DNA of 36,906 nucleotides from assembly GCF_000482705.1 (NCBI RefSeq), contig NZ_AXWO01000038.1:1-36906 (forward strand). The letters run 5' to 3'. Position numbers and translations under genes: made by a program. Source of the stretch: Glycomyces arizonensis DSM 44726 (lineage in GTDB: Bacteria > Actinomycetota > Actinomycetes > Mycobacteriales > Micromonosporaceae). The first letter of the stretch is position 1, and every line of letters starts with the position of its first letter. Under the pieces are notes generated by a model. That model saw only the letters and a list, made by a program, of their open reading frames with translations, searched no databases and was not told where the DNA came from. Positions 14,382-22,363 of the stretch are shown piece by piece.

Positions 14382-16058
14382 TCAGGAGTTCTCCTCGAAG
14401 CGGTCGCGGGCGCCGTTCATGAGGTCGACATAGTCCGCCAGCCCCTGGGCCTCGAGCTCGGCCACGTAGTCGTCCCACTCGGCGATGTCGCGCTCGCCCA
14501 TGACGAACCGCAGCGTGTTCGTGTCGACCGTGTCCTTGAGCGGCGTGGCGAGGAGCGAGGACCGTTCGAGTTCCAGCTCGTCGAGCGGGGCGGGCGGGTA
14601 GGGGTCGCGCGGGGTGCGCGTGGAGAGCACGGAGTCGATGTACGCCACGAAGGTGTCCGTGTTGTACGACTCCTTGAGCTCGCGCGACTCGGTCGAGTCG
14701 GCGAACACGGCGTTCGACCAGCCGAGGTCCTCTTGGATGTCCGTCTCGGCGTCCGGGTTGATGTTGTAGGCGTTGAGGGAGTACTCCGGCTTGAGCGTGA
14801 TCGTGCCGTCGGCGTCCTTCGTGTACGTCTCGTCGAGCACGCCCCATCGGATCAGTTCGCGGGCTTCGGGGTTGTAGTAGAGCCAGTCGAGGAACTGCAG
14901 CGTGGCGAGGAAGTTCTCGGAATCGGCGACCTCGGAGTTCAGCATGAACCCGTTCCAGAAGTTGCGCGGCTCGACCACCTGGCCGGCCGGGCCTCCGGGC
15001 GGGGCGATCTGGAGGACCTCGTAGTTGCCCTCGCCGACCGTCTCGTTCAGGGCCTGCGCGAACTCGATCGCCGTCCCGGCCGATCCGGACGCCGCGAAGA
15101 CGGTCTCGGCGGCGAACTTCTCCGCCACGCTCCCGCCGCCGCTGCCGTCGTTCGCCGCCGTGAGCGAGTCCGTGTCGACCAGGCCGTCCGCCACGAGGCC
15201 GCGGAAGAACTCGACCATCTGCCGGTACCCCTCGGTGACGGCGGTGTACTCGAGGTTGCCGCTGCCGTCGTCCACCATGCCGTTGCCGAAGCCCCATCCT
15301 GCCCGCGCGCCCCACGCGTGCGAGGCGTAGTTCAGCAGCGACTGCGCCTCGAACCCGTCGGCGAGGGGCTTGGAGTCGGGGTACTCCTCCTTGATCTTGA
15401 CCAGGGCGTCGCGCATCTCGTCCCAGGTCTGGGGGATGCCTCCGGCGACGGACTCGAAGACGTCCTTGCGGATGACGAGCGTGAAGACGGGCACCGAGAC
15501 CTCTTGAAGACCGGGCAGCATGTAGTACTTGCCGTCGGCCTGCTTCAGGTTGTCGACCATGTCCGTGAGGTCCCACTCCTCCACGTACTTCTGGAAGTTG
15601 GGCATGTGCTCGACGTAGTCGCTGATCGGCAGGATCGCGCCGGAGGAGACGAACGAGGTCTCGTCGCCCGTGTAGATCAGCGGGATGACGGTGGGGGCGT
15701 CGCCCGCGCTGATGAGGAGGCTCCGCTTCTCCGTCGCGTCGCTGAACGGGATGGTGGTGAGCTCGAACTTCACGTTCGTGCGCTTCTCGATCTCGTCGAA
15801 GAACGTCCAGGAGTCCTTGACGGGGACCTCCGGCCACTCCGTCCACAGCAGCGACAGAGTGAACGGCTCCGTCGCGGTGAACTGCGTGTCGGCGGCGAAG
15901 TCGTCCATCGCGCCCTTCGACTGCTTGTCGATGTCCACCTCGCTGCCGCCGTCATCGCTGCACGACGCGAGCGCGAGCGCGCTGGAAGCGGCGATCGAGA
16001 TGCCGAAGACCTTGCGGCGACTCATTCTCATGGGCGTCCGCCCGAACACATCCGACAT
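14382..16058 (-). CDS. CUT1 extracellular solute-binding lipoprotein (LplA-like)
   Basis: A 558-aa lipoprotein. The N-terminus MRMSRRKVFGISIAASSALA ends in a lipobox LASC, so the cysteine is lipidated and the protein held outside the membrane; the twin Arg suggests Tat export. The mature part has the large two-lobed fold of type 1 binding proteins (LLWTEWPEVPVKDSW, NFWNGFMLNSEV, LDWLYYNPEARELIRWG). The size and the LplB/LplC partners place it in the group that binds di- to oligosaccharides. AAGGAG lies 6 nt before the ATG at 16058. It is the first gene of the operon; promoter and CGAAA-type operator at 16134-16196 match those of GH127, so an arabino-oligosaccharide ligand is a reasonable guess. 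Confidence 0.9.
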   Translation of the reverse strand: MSDVFGRTPMRMSRRKVFGISIAASSALALASCSDDGGSEVDIDKQSKGAMDDFAADTQFTATEPFTLSLLWTEWPEVPVKDSWTFFDEIEKRTNVKFELTTIPFSDATEKRSLLISAGDAPTVIPLIYTGDETSFVSSGAILPISDYVEHMPNFQKYVEEWDLTDMVDNLKQADGKYYMLPGLQEVSVPVFTLVIRKDVFESVAGGIPQTWDEMRDALVKIKEEYPDSKPLADGFEAQSLLNYASHAWGARAGWGFGNGMVDDGSGNLEYTAVTEGYRQMVEFFRGLVADGLVDTDSLTAANDGSGGGSVAEKFAAETVFAASGSAGTAIEFAQALNETVGEGNYEVLQIAPPGGPAGQVVEPRNFWNGFMLNSEVADSENFLATLQFLDWLYYNPEARELIRWGVLDETYTKDADGTITLKPEYSLNAYNINPDAETDIQEDLGWSNAVFADSTESRELKESYNTDTFVAYIDSVLSTRTPRDPYPPAPLDELELERSSLLATPLKDTVDTNTLRFVMGERDIAEWDDYVAELEAQGLADYVDLMNGARDRFEENS

Positions 16059-16133
16059 GGCTCTCCTTCTGGGGATTGTCCTTATTCGTCCGAGAACATG
16101 CTTTTATGCGCACGATCACATAGTCACACTGAT

Positions 16134-16196
16134 CGAAATTTTCGGAACTCTTACCGATAATTTTCAGAGCTTAGTTACCCCGGGGATTGATGTCAA
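16134..16196 (-). promoter_or_regulatory. Promoter and operators of the first importer operon
   Basis: Minus strand: -35 TTGACA (16196-16191), 17-bp spacer, -10 TAAGCT (16173-16168), start near 16161. TTACCGATAA (16151-16160) covers the start region and the dyad CGAAATTTTCG (16134-16144) lies just downstream. Both motifs also occur in the GH127 promoter/leader, which ties the two units to the same control. Confidence 0.75.
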
Positions 16197-16199
16197 TGA

Positions 16200-16680
16200 T
16201 TCCTTTCGAGCAACCGCCGCATCACTTTGAGCGACCGGCGACCATGGTGTTCTTTGTGGGAAAAGCACGACAACTCGGGCGGTGATACTGGTCCGGAGAG
16301 GAATCAGCGAAGCATGCCGCGGGCGGCGGTATCCGGCCGCGCAGTGGACGCGGGGCGCCGATCGGCCGATTCCGCGCCCGCCGGCTTCCGGCGAGCGTGC
16401 CGATTTGCGCCTTGCGCGGTGCGGTACTTTCGAGTAACGTCCGGAAATTTCCATTCCGCGGGTCGACCGAGGCGATCGGTCCGCGTCTCGGCCGCCGCCG
16501 CTGGCGCTCGCAGCGTCGCGGCCCGTTGTTCCCGTGCGCCGGCAGGCGACCGCGCGAGGCCGCAACACCGCCCTCGCGCTCCACGTCCTCGAAGTGATGA
16601 CCGCGGTGCTTCGATCGGCAGTCGGGTTCAGCGCACCGGTACGGCAGCGGCGCCAGCGGGACCACGCGTCCGTTCCGCAC
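16200..16680. other. Gene-poor gap upstream of the importer
   Basis: About 480 bp with no intact gene. Overlapping minus-strand frames are Arg-rich shadows. A perfect GGAAATTTCC palindrome lies at 16443-16452. A possible gene remnant at 16534-16640 is listed separately. Confidence 0.5.
16534..16640 (+). pseudogene. Possible C-terminal remnant of a Gfo/Idh/MocA-type oxidoreductase
   Basis: The plus-strand frame reads ALALHVLEVMTAVLRSA at about 16570-16620. This resembles the closing helix of Gfo/Idh/MocA dehydrogenases (HALHVLeiMtaileSA). Nothing upstream in any frame looks like the rest of such an enzyme, and the downstream sequence soon degenerates. The hairpin at 16681-16736 could have been its terminator. 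The call rests on one short match and is tentative. Confidence 0.3.
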
Positions 16681-16736
16681 ACCAGACGGGCAGCCCGCAC
16701 CGCCTGCGGTGAAGCGGTGCGGGCTGCCCGTCTGGT
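16681..16736. terminator. Long hairpin downstream of the I36-M23 gene
   Basis: A 23-bp perfect stem (16681-16703 with 16714-16736) and a 10-nt loop begin 16 nt after the stop of the minus-strand M23 gene. No T-tract follows in either direction. Confidence 0.8.
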
Positions 16737-16751
16737 CCCGGCCGGGACGGC

Positions 16752-17672
16752 TCAGCTGAAGCGGCAGCAGGGGTTGTAGCCCCTGGCGATCCAGAAGTTG
16801 GTCGGAGTCGGGTTGGACAGGGTGTAGTCGCCGACGCTCACGGCCGCGGCGGTCTGGCGGCCGGTCCGCATCTCGAAGTGCGTGTGCGAGGCGCCTGACG
16901 AGCTGACGCCTCGCCAGTCCTGCACGCCGATCTTCTCGCCTCTGGAGATGTGCTCGCCGACGCTGATGCCGTTCGACGGGTTGAGATGCAGATAGACGAT
17001 GGTCCGGTTGAGATTCGAGTTGTAGACCGCCAAGGTGGACAGGCCCCCCGATCCCCTCGACCCCTCGGTCTTGCGGGTCACCGTTCCGGAGAGCAGCGAG
17101 TACACCGAGTCGCCGATGCCTCGCGCGATGTCGATGCCCTCATGGCGGCCCGAGGTGCTGACGTAGCCGTCGAAGTAGGCGGTGATGTGCGCCGACGACG
17201 AGTGGTAGAGGCCGTATTCCAGGTTGTCGCCGGCGTTGCCGCTCGCGCCGATGCGGTGACCGGCGTTGTCGTTCTTCAGGTACGCGCGGAGGTTCGCCGA
17301 CGAGCCGGGGCTGAAGTTGTCGATCGCTCCCTTGTACCCGCTGTTGTAGAAGACCGTGACGTATCTTCCCGTCCTGTTCCAGGCCGAGGCGGCGTTGTTC
17401 TTGACGCACTGGCCCTGGCCTGAGCCGGGGCCCTTGAATTCGTAGCAGGACGGCTGCGAGGCGCCGTAGTTGCTGATCGATCCCGAAAAGTCGCTCACCG
17501 AGCCCTCGGTGTCGCTGTTGTAGTAAAGGCAGAACTCGCCCGATTCGCAGACGCCGTTGCGCGCCGTCGCGGCCTGCGCGGGCGAGGTCGCGGCGAGCCC
17601 GAGCGCGGCGCCCAGTGCGACTGCCAAGACCAGCGCGAGCATGCCTCGCCGCTTCGATTTGATCCAGCTCAT
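16752..17672 (-). CDS. Secreted I36-domain / M23 metallopeptidase fusion protein
   Basis: A 306-aa exported protein. The signal peptide is KSKRRGMLALVLAVALGAAL with cleavage near AQAA. Residues about 38-145 hold two beta-gamma-crystallin-like repeats (SGEFCLYYNSDTEGSVSDFS; RYVTVFYNSGYKGAIDNFS) with Cys pairs, as in peptidase inhibitor family I36. The C-terminal LytM/M23 domain shows GRHEGIDIARG (first zinc His and Asp) and SHTHFEMRTG (HxH motif), consistent with a glycyl-peptide endopeptidase acting on cell walls. AGGAG lies 5 nt before the ATG at 17672. It stands alone between two terminator-like elements. The I36 part might target or restrain the peptidase; this is inference. Confidence 0.82.
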   Translation of the reverse strand: MSWIKSKRRGMLALVLAVALGAALGLAATSPAQAATARNGVCESGEFCLYYNSDTEGSVSDFSGSISNYGASQPSCYEFKGPGSGQGQCVKNNAASAWNRTGRYVTVFYNSGYKGAIDNFSPGSSANLRAYLKNDNAGHRIGASGNAGDNLEYGLYHSSSAHITAYFDGYVSTSGRHEGIDIARGIGDSVYSLLSGTVTRKTEGSRGSGGLSTLAVYNSNLNRTIVYLHLNPSNGISVGEHISRGEKIGVQDWRGVSSSGASHTHFEMRTGRQTAAAVSVGDYTLSNPTPTNFWIARGYNPCCRFS

Positions 17673-18071
17673 GTTTTCTCCTGGTGGAAGATGGGCATGT
17701 GGGGATCGACCGCACCGAGCCGGGCTTGACCGGTCGGTGGGCGGGTCGTCGATACTGCTGTGTCGGCTTTCTTCCCGTCGCTTGCGACGGGATCCGCTGC
17801 CACTGGGGATATGAGGTTCGGCCCGTGCCGACGGGGATCGGGTCGGTCGAGCGGCGGGCGGTCCCGCGCCGCGCGAGGCGGTACGGGGGTTGCGGGGTCC
17901 CCTCCGGCGGGTACGGGCTCCCGGGGAATGGACTCTTCTCATGATGGCCTAGAGCGGTTCTCGATGGGAATGCCCAGAACCGGGATAATCTCGGGGGCTT
18001 GGGAATCCAAGCGCAGGTCGACCGGTCCCTGTCAAGGATCTGACAGTTATCTTCACCGATATGCTCATTCG
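17673..18071. other. Intergenic region with several small dyads
   Basis: About 400 bp without a gene. It holds CCCGTCGC-TT-GCGACGGG (17774-17791), CGGTTCT-N14-AGAACCG (17955-17982) and CTTGG-GAAT-CCAAG (17998-18011). A minus-strand TTGACA (18035-18030) could be a -35 for the M23 gene, but no -10 at standard spacing is convincing. Confidence 0.4.
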
Positions 18072-18089
18072 TGAAGAATTTTTTCTTCA
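18072..18089 (-). terminator. AT-rich hairpin after the FGE gene
   Basis: TGAAGAA (18072-18078) pairs with TTCTTCA (18083-18089) around TTTT, 12 nt beyond the FGE stop on the minus strand. It is unusually AT-rich for this DNA and is the likely end of the sulfatase-FGE transcript. Confidence 0.55.
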
Positions 18090-18100
18090 ATGTGATCGGC

Positions 18101-19024
18101 TCATCGGGCGCACCGGAATCCGATGTGCGTGGTCGCCGAATCAGGCGTCTGCGGCGACCGGGCGGCGGGCCGATAGCGCAGGCAGTACTCGGGTGCGCAC
18201 AGGTGCGAGCCGCCTTTGAGGACCCGCGGGGACGCCGCGGCGCCGCCGCCGGACCGTGCGGCCGCATCCGGGCCGCAACCGCAGGAGCTCCCGTGCGCGG
18301 TGTCGGCGGCGGGATCCCGGTGCCCGTCAGTCCACGCGTCGGTGGTCCATTCCCATACGTTGCCGGTCATCTCGCACAAGCCGAACCCGTTGGGCGGGAA
18401 CGACCCGACCGGTGCCGTGCCGACCCACCCGGACGAGCCCGCACCGGTGTTGGCGTAGGGGAACCGGCCCTGCCACGTGTTGGCGCGCATGCCGTCGTTC
18501 GGCTCCTCGCCCCATGCGAACGCGGCGCCGTCGAGCCCTCCGCGGGCCGCCAGTTCCCACTCGGCCTCGGTCGGCAGCCGCAGGCCCGCCCACGCCGCGT
18601 AGGCGGCCGCGTCCTCGAACGACACCTGCACCACGGGATGGTCGCCGAGTCCGTCGATCGAGGAACCCGGTCCTCGCGGACACCGCCAACTCGCACCCGG
18701 CACCCATCGCCACCACTGCCGCCAGTCACGCAGGTCGACGGGCCCGCCGGTGGGCGTGAACACGAGCGAACCGGCTTCGAGGCCCGCCGGGTCCAAGCCG
18801 GGGAACTCGGCGGGGTCCAGCTCGCGTTCGGCCGTGGTCACATAGCCACTGGCCTCCACGAATCGGGCGAACTGCCGGTTGGTCACCGCGTACCGGGCGA
18901 TCGCGAACGGTTCGACGGCCACCTCGACCACCGGCCCCTCCTCGGGGTAGAACCGCTCCGAGCCCATCCGGAACGTGCGGCCCGCGATTTGCACCAGCTC
19001 CGCGGGCACCTCCGCGACGTCCAT
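18101..19024 (-). CDS. Formylglycine-generating enzyme (sulfatase-modifying factor)
   Basis: A 307-aa SUMF1/FGE-family protein that oxidises the active-site cysteine of type I sulfatases to C-alpha-formylglycine, using copper and oxygen. The FGE-sulfatase fold motifs are all visible: FRMGSERFYPEEGP, AVTNRQFARFVEASGY, HPVVQVSFEDAAAYAAWAG, RLPTEAEWELAARGG, NVWEWTTDAW and GGSHLCAPEYCLRYRPAARS. Both catalytic cysteines are present (Cys276, Cys281), which separates it from FGE-like proteins of other function. It lies 107 bp downstream of the sulfatase gene on the same strand and is almost certainly its dedicated maturase. A Shine-Dalgarno is weak (AAGGA 11 nt upstream of the ATG at 19024). Confidence 0.93.
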   Translation of the reverse strand: MDVAEVPAELVQIAGRTFRMGSERFYPEEGPVVEVAVEPFAIARYAVTNRQFARFVEASGYVTTAERELDPAEFPGLDPAGLEAGSLVFTPTGGPVDLRDWRQWWRWVPGASWRCPRGPGSSIDGLGDHPVVQVSFEDAAAYAAWAGLRLPTEAEWELAARGGLDGAAFAWGEEPNDGMRANTWQGRFPYANTGAGSSGWVGTAPVGSFPPNGFGLCEMTGNVWEWTTDAWTDGHRDPAADTAHGSSCGCGPDAAARSGGGAAASPRVLKGGSHLCAPEYCLRYRPAARSPQTPDSATTHIGFRCAR

Positions 19025-19131
19025 GTGCCCACCGTCCTTCCGAGTCGTCGCCACAGCGTTCCCGGCGCGGACGCCCCAGCGCCGCCCGTCCACGGGAAGG
19101 CGCCCGGCCGCACTGGTCTCCGGCGCACCGC

Positions 19132-20676
19132 TCACGGGGTGCCCTCGGAACGGTAGGTGGTCTCGTCGAGGCCCGACTGGGTCGGGTCGTGGTCGACCTC
19201 CCCGACGTCGTACATGGTCGTCATCCAGTGGTAGAAGTTGTCGCCGCGCGCCCGCAGCACCTCGTAGAGCCGGCGCATCATCCGCCGCCGGACCGGGGCC
19301 GTCTCGGGATGCCCGTAGACGTTCATGAGCTCGTCGGGGTCGGTCCGCAGATCGTAGAGCTCGTTGACGGAGTCGGGGTTGACGACGAGCTTGTACCGGT
19401 CCTCCCGCAGCATCCGCTGCGGGTACGGGAAGTGGTGCCCGTGGAACTCGCAGACGATGTCCTCGGCCCACTCCACGTCCCGCCCGCGGGCCAAGGGCAG
19501 CAGACTGCGCGAGTCGACCGCCGGCGCCGGGTCGATGCCCGCCAGCTCGAGGATCGTCGCCGTGCAGTCGAGCAGGCTCACGAACTCGGTGCGCACCTGG
19601 CCCGCCGGGCCCTCGGGGATCCGCAGGAGCCCGGGGGTGCGGTAGATGTCCTCGTACATCGCCGGGCCCTTGTCGTGCAGGCGATGCGCGCCGGTGAACT
19701 CCCCGTGGTCGCATGTGAAGAACACGGCCGTGTCGCGGGCCAGGCCGAGCCGCTCCAGCGCCTCCATGACGCGCCCGATCTGCCGGTCGATGAGCGCCAC
19801 ATAGCCCCAGTACACCGCGATGAGCTTGCGCGTCACCTCGATCGGCATGGTGTCGAACGCCCAGTGGGCGCTGTAGTTGCGCTGCACGGGCGGCTTGCCC
19901 GCGAAGGTCTCGGCGACGGACCCGGGCAGTTCGACGTCGGCCGGGTCGAACATGTCGAAGTACTCGTCGGGGACGATGTACGGCAGGTGCGGCCCGAAGA
20001 AGCTCAGTTCGAGGAAGAACGGCCGCTCCCCCGAGCGGTACTCGTCCGCGTACCGTTCGAGGAGCTCGATGGTCCGCGTCGCGAGGTAGTGCTCGAACGT
20101 CGCCTCGACCGGCTGGTGGAGCCGGGCCGCCAGGAGGTTCCCCGGCCCGCCGTTGGGCAGCGTGCCGCGGACGCGGTCCGAGATCGCGTACGGCGGCAGC
20201 CCGTTGTCCGCGAGGTGCCTCAGGTAGTCCTCGTTCTCGACCGGATTGTGCCAGCCGGGCAGCTCGGGGCCGTCGAACCCGAAGTCGGCGGCGGTCTTTT
20301 CCGTGCCCGCGTGCCACTTGCCGACGAGCCCGGTGTTGTATCCGCCCGCGCGCAGGGCCTCGACGAACGTGAACGCGCCCTCGGCGAGGTCCTCGAGGTA
20401 CCCGACGTTGCGCTCGTGGTTGGCGAGCACGCGGTGGCGGAACGGCGCCTGACCCGTCAGCAGGCTGGCCCGCGCGGGGGTGCAGATCGCCGTCGGCGTG
20501 TACCACCGGTCGAAGCGCGTGCCGGTGCGTGCCAGCTCGTCGAGCGCGGGCGTGGACGCCCGCTGGTTGCCGTAGGCCCCGAGCGTGTCCACTCGATGCT
20601 GGTCGGTCATGAGGAACAGGATGTTCCTCGGCTTGGTCTCAGGGTCCCGCATCGCGTCGCTCATTGCCGTTGACAT
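19132..20676 (-). CDS. Type I (Cys-type) sulfatase
   Basis: A 514-aa arylsulfatase-superfamily hydrolase without signal peptide. NILFLMTDQHRVDTLGAYGN provides the first metal-binding Asp. The sulfatase signature ICTPARASLLTG contains C65-x-P-x-R69, the motif that FGE converts to formylglycine. GLVGKWHAG and FFTCDHGEFTGAH supply the conserved Lys/His and second metal site. FFGPHLPYIVPDEYFDMFD and ENxYDLRTDP-type C-terminal features fit carbohydrate or choline-type sulfatases, so the substrate is probably a sulfated glycan or small ester in the cytoplasm. The ATG at 20676 has no Shine-Dalgarno and lies 7 nt after a -10, suggesting a leaderless message. Pairing with FGE supports activity. Confidence 0.92.
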   Translation of the reverse strand: MSTAMSDAMRDPETKPRNILFLMTDQHRVDTLGAYGNQRASTPALDELARTGTRFDRWYTPTAICTPARASLLTGQAPFRHRVLANHERNVGYLEDLAEGAFTFVEALRAGGYNTGLVGKWHAGTEKTAADFGFDGPELPGWHNPVENEDYLRHLADNGLPPYAISDRVRGTLPNGGPGNLLAARLHQPVEATFEHYLATRTIELLERYADEYRSGERPFFLELSFFGPHLPYIVPDEYFDMFDPADVELPGSVAETFAGKPPVQRNYSAHWAFDTMPIEVTRKLIAVYWGYVALIDRQIGRVMEALERLGLARDTAVFFTCDHGEFTGAHRLHDKGPAMYEDIYRTPGLLRIPEGPAGQVRTEFVSLLDCTATILELAGIDPAPAVDSRSLLPLARGRDVEWAEDIVCEFHGHHFPYPQRMLREDRYKLVVNPDSVNELYDLRTDPDELMNVYGHPETAPVRRRMMRRLYEVLRARGDNFYHWMTTMYDVGEVDHDPTQSGLDETTYRSEGTP

Positions 20677-20683
20677 GGTGAGG

Positions 20684-20731
20684 ACTCTATGAAGCCCGAT
20701 TTTTTCCGTCAATGCTCCGGCCGAAAAAATC
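20684..20731 (-). promoter_or_regulatory. Sulfatase-FGE promoter with a 9-bp dyad operator
   Basis: Minus strand: -35 TTGACG (20712-20707), 17-bp spacer, -10 TAGAGT (20689-20684), then 7 nt to the ATG. A perfect dyad GATTTTTTC (20698-20706) / GAAAAAATC (20723-20731) with 16-nt spacing brackets the -35. It is strongly AT-rich in GC-rich surroundings and looks like an operator; its binder is unknown. Confidence 0.65.
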
Positions 20732-20915
20732 TGGAGTCCCGACCGAGACCGGAGGCAAGCGTCGCCGATCACCGAACCCGCCGCCCGCGGCGAGCACCTC
20801 GGCGCGGTGATCGTCGGTCGCCTCAGACTGTGACGCTCGCCGCCGCCGATGAATCCGCGTCCTCGGCGTCGTCTATACGGGCATAGCTCATCGACCGCCT
20901 CAAGGAGCACCCGAC

Positions 20916-21149
20916 ATGAGCACTGCCACTACCGCACCTTCCGCCATCGGCCTGCTTCGTGTTCGCGCGCCGACTCGCCCGCGAACGGCGGGACTGTGGC
21001 TCGCGGTCTGCTGCGCCGTGCCGGTGCTGTACATGGGGCTCACCGCGGCCTCATTCGCCGCCGACTACCGGTGGAGGCTCGCCGAAGGCGCGCTCGTCCG
21101 GCTGCGGGCCCCGGCGGTTTCGCTCCAGGCGCTGCGCACGGCCCGGTAG
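20916..21149 (+). CDS. Small single-span membrane protein, unknown function
   Basis: A 77-aa protein with one membrane segment (LWLAVCCAVPVLYMGLTAASFA, about residues 27-48) and a short Arg-rich tail. I do not recognise a family. AAGGAG lies 9 nt before the ATG and GC3 bias is consistent with coding. It is divergent from the sulfatase and 55 bp upstream of a DUF4287 gene, possibly in the same unit. Confidence 0.55.
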   Translation: MSTATTAPSAIGLLRVRAPTRPRTAGLWLAVCCAVPVLYMGLTAASFAADYRWRLAEGALVRLRAPAVSLQALRTAR

Positions 21150-21204
21150 CGCGCGGCTGGATTCACCGAACCCACAACCACATCGTCATCGACGGAGGAA
21201 CCTC

Positions 21205-21435
21205 ATGACCGCCCAGCCCAAGGGACCGACCTCGTACTTCCCCTCGATCGAGCAGACCTACGGCCGTCCGATCGCCGACTGGATCGGCGACTTGCGGGAG
21301 AGCGGCCTCACCGGCCACAAAGCCCTCGTGGACTGGCTCAAGACCGAGCACGGTCTGGGACACGGCCACGCCAACGCCCTGGTCGCCTACCACCTCAACC
21401 CCGGAAAACGGCCCCAGTACCCCAGTGGGGCGTGA
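21205..21435 (+). CDS. DUF4287 domain protein
   Basis: A 76-aa soluble protein matching DUF4287: SYFPSIEQTYGRPIADWIGD, then LTGHKALVDWLKTEHGLGHGHANALVAYHL. The family is small, widespread in actinobacteria and of unknown function; the HGxGHGHANALV segment is its hallmark. GGAGGAA precedes the ATG at 21205; the longer frame from 20959 overlaps the preceding gene and is rejected. A hairpin directly after the stop closes the unit. Confidence 0.82.
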   Translation: MTAQPKGPTSYFPSIEQTYGRPIADWIGDLRESGLTGHKALVDWLKTEHGLGHGHANALVAYHLNPGKRPQYPSGA

Positions 21436-21437
21436 GC

Positions 21438-21473
21438 GCTGCGGGCGAATCGCAGCTGCGATCCGCCCGCAGC
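21438..21473 (+). terminator. Terminator of the DUF4287 gene
   Basis: GCTGCGGGCG (21438-21447) pairs with 21464-21473, and after one A-C mismatch ATCGCA pairs with TGCGAT around GC. The near-continuous 16-bp stem starts 2 nt after the stop codon. Confidence 0.8.
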
Positions 21474-21563
21474 ACCGGCACGTGAATCGCCAAGGCCCTG
21501 TGGCAGCATCAGTCACGGGCCTGCCGGCCCGTCTCCCGACCCGCGACCAGAAGGAACGACCTC

Positions 21564-22277
21564 ATGCCGATCCGGGGCTTGCTCTTCGACGTCGACGACA
21601 CCCTGTTCGACTCCGGCTCCGAGGCGGCCAGTGTGCTCGCCTATCTGCGGATGCGGGGCCTGCTGGACCGGTTCGGCGACAGCGCCGCGGCGCTCGGGCT
21701 GTGGCGGGAGCTCAAGGAGCGGCACTATGCCCGCTTCCTGAACGGCGAACTCACCTTCGCCGCCCAGCAGCGCGAACGCACTCGCGAACTCCTGGCCCGC
21801 ATCGGAACGTCCACCGAAGGCGGTCTCTCCGACCAGGAGGCCTCCGCATGGTTCGCCGGCTACCAGACCCACCGCCACGCGACCCGGGCACCGTTCCCCG
21901 ACGCCGAGCCCGCCCTCAGGAAGCTCGCACCCGGCTTCCGCCTGGGCGTGGTCTCCAACTCCTCCACCGACCATCAACGCCGCAAACTCGACGGCATCGG
22001 ACTCCTCCCCTACTTCGGCGACCGGCTCATATGCTCGGACCAGCACGGCGCCGCCAAACCCGCCGCGAGCATCTTCCTCGCCGGCTGCACCGCGCTCGGC
22101 CTCCAACCGCACGAGGTGGCCTACATCGGCGACAACTACGAGACCGACGCGGTCGGGGCCCACCGAGCGGGGCTCCACGGCTTCTGGCTCGACCGAGCGA
22201 ACACCAACGCCGCCGGGGTCGACACCGGCGTCCGCGTCATCCACTCACTCGACGAACTCCAAGCCGCCCTCACCTGA
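21564..22277 (+). CDS. HAD-superfamily hydrolase
   Basis: A 237-aa haloacid-dehalogenase-type phosphatase. Motif I is LLFDVDDTLFD (nucleophile and acid/base Asp), motif II is VVSNSST, motif III the Lys in GAAKPAASIF and motif IV YIGDNYETDAVGA. A four-helix cap lies between motifs I and II. The family dephosphorylates small metabolites; the substrate is not evident. AGAAGGA lies about 7 nt before the ATG. It stands between the DUF4287 terminator and an XRE regulator gene and has no clear pathway partner. Confidence 0.87.
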   Translation: MPIRGLLFDVDDTLFDSGSEAASVLAYLRMRGLLDRFGDSAAALGLWRELKERHYARFLNGELTFAAQQRERTRELLARIGTSTEGGLSDQEASAWFAGYQTHRHATRAPFPDAEPALRKLAPGFRLGVVSNSSTDHQRRKLDGIGLLPYFGDRLICSDQHGAAKPAASIFLAGCTALGLQPHEVAYIGDNYETDAVGAHRAGLHGFWLDRANTNAAGVDTGVRVIHSLDELQAALT

Positions 22278-22363
22278 CCATCGCTCGTCCGAGCGCTCCA
22301 TCCCCACCGATACAGCCGTCTGGACCGCCATGCGGCCCGGCGCCTGCGGGATAGGATCGACGG

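Noticed and set aside
16164..16700. Overlapping minus-strand frames upstream of the importer promoter
   Set aside because: Low-complexity Arg/Ser/Gly sequence without a domain; it would read through the importer promoter and into the 16681-16736 hairpin.
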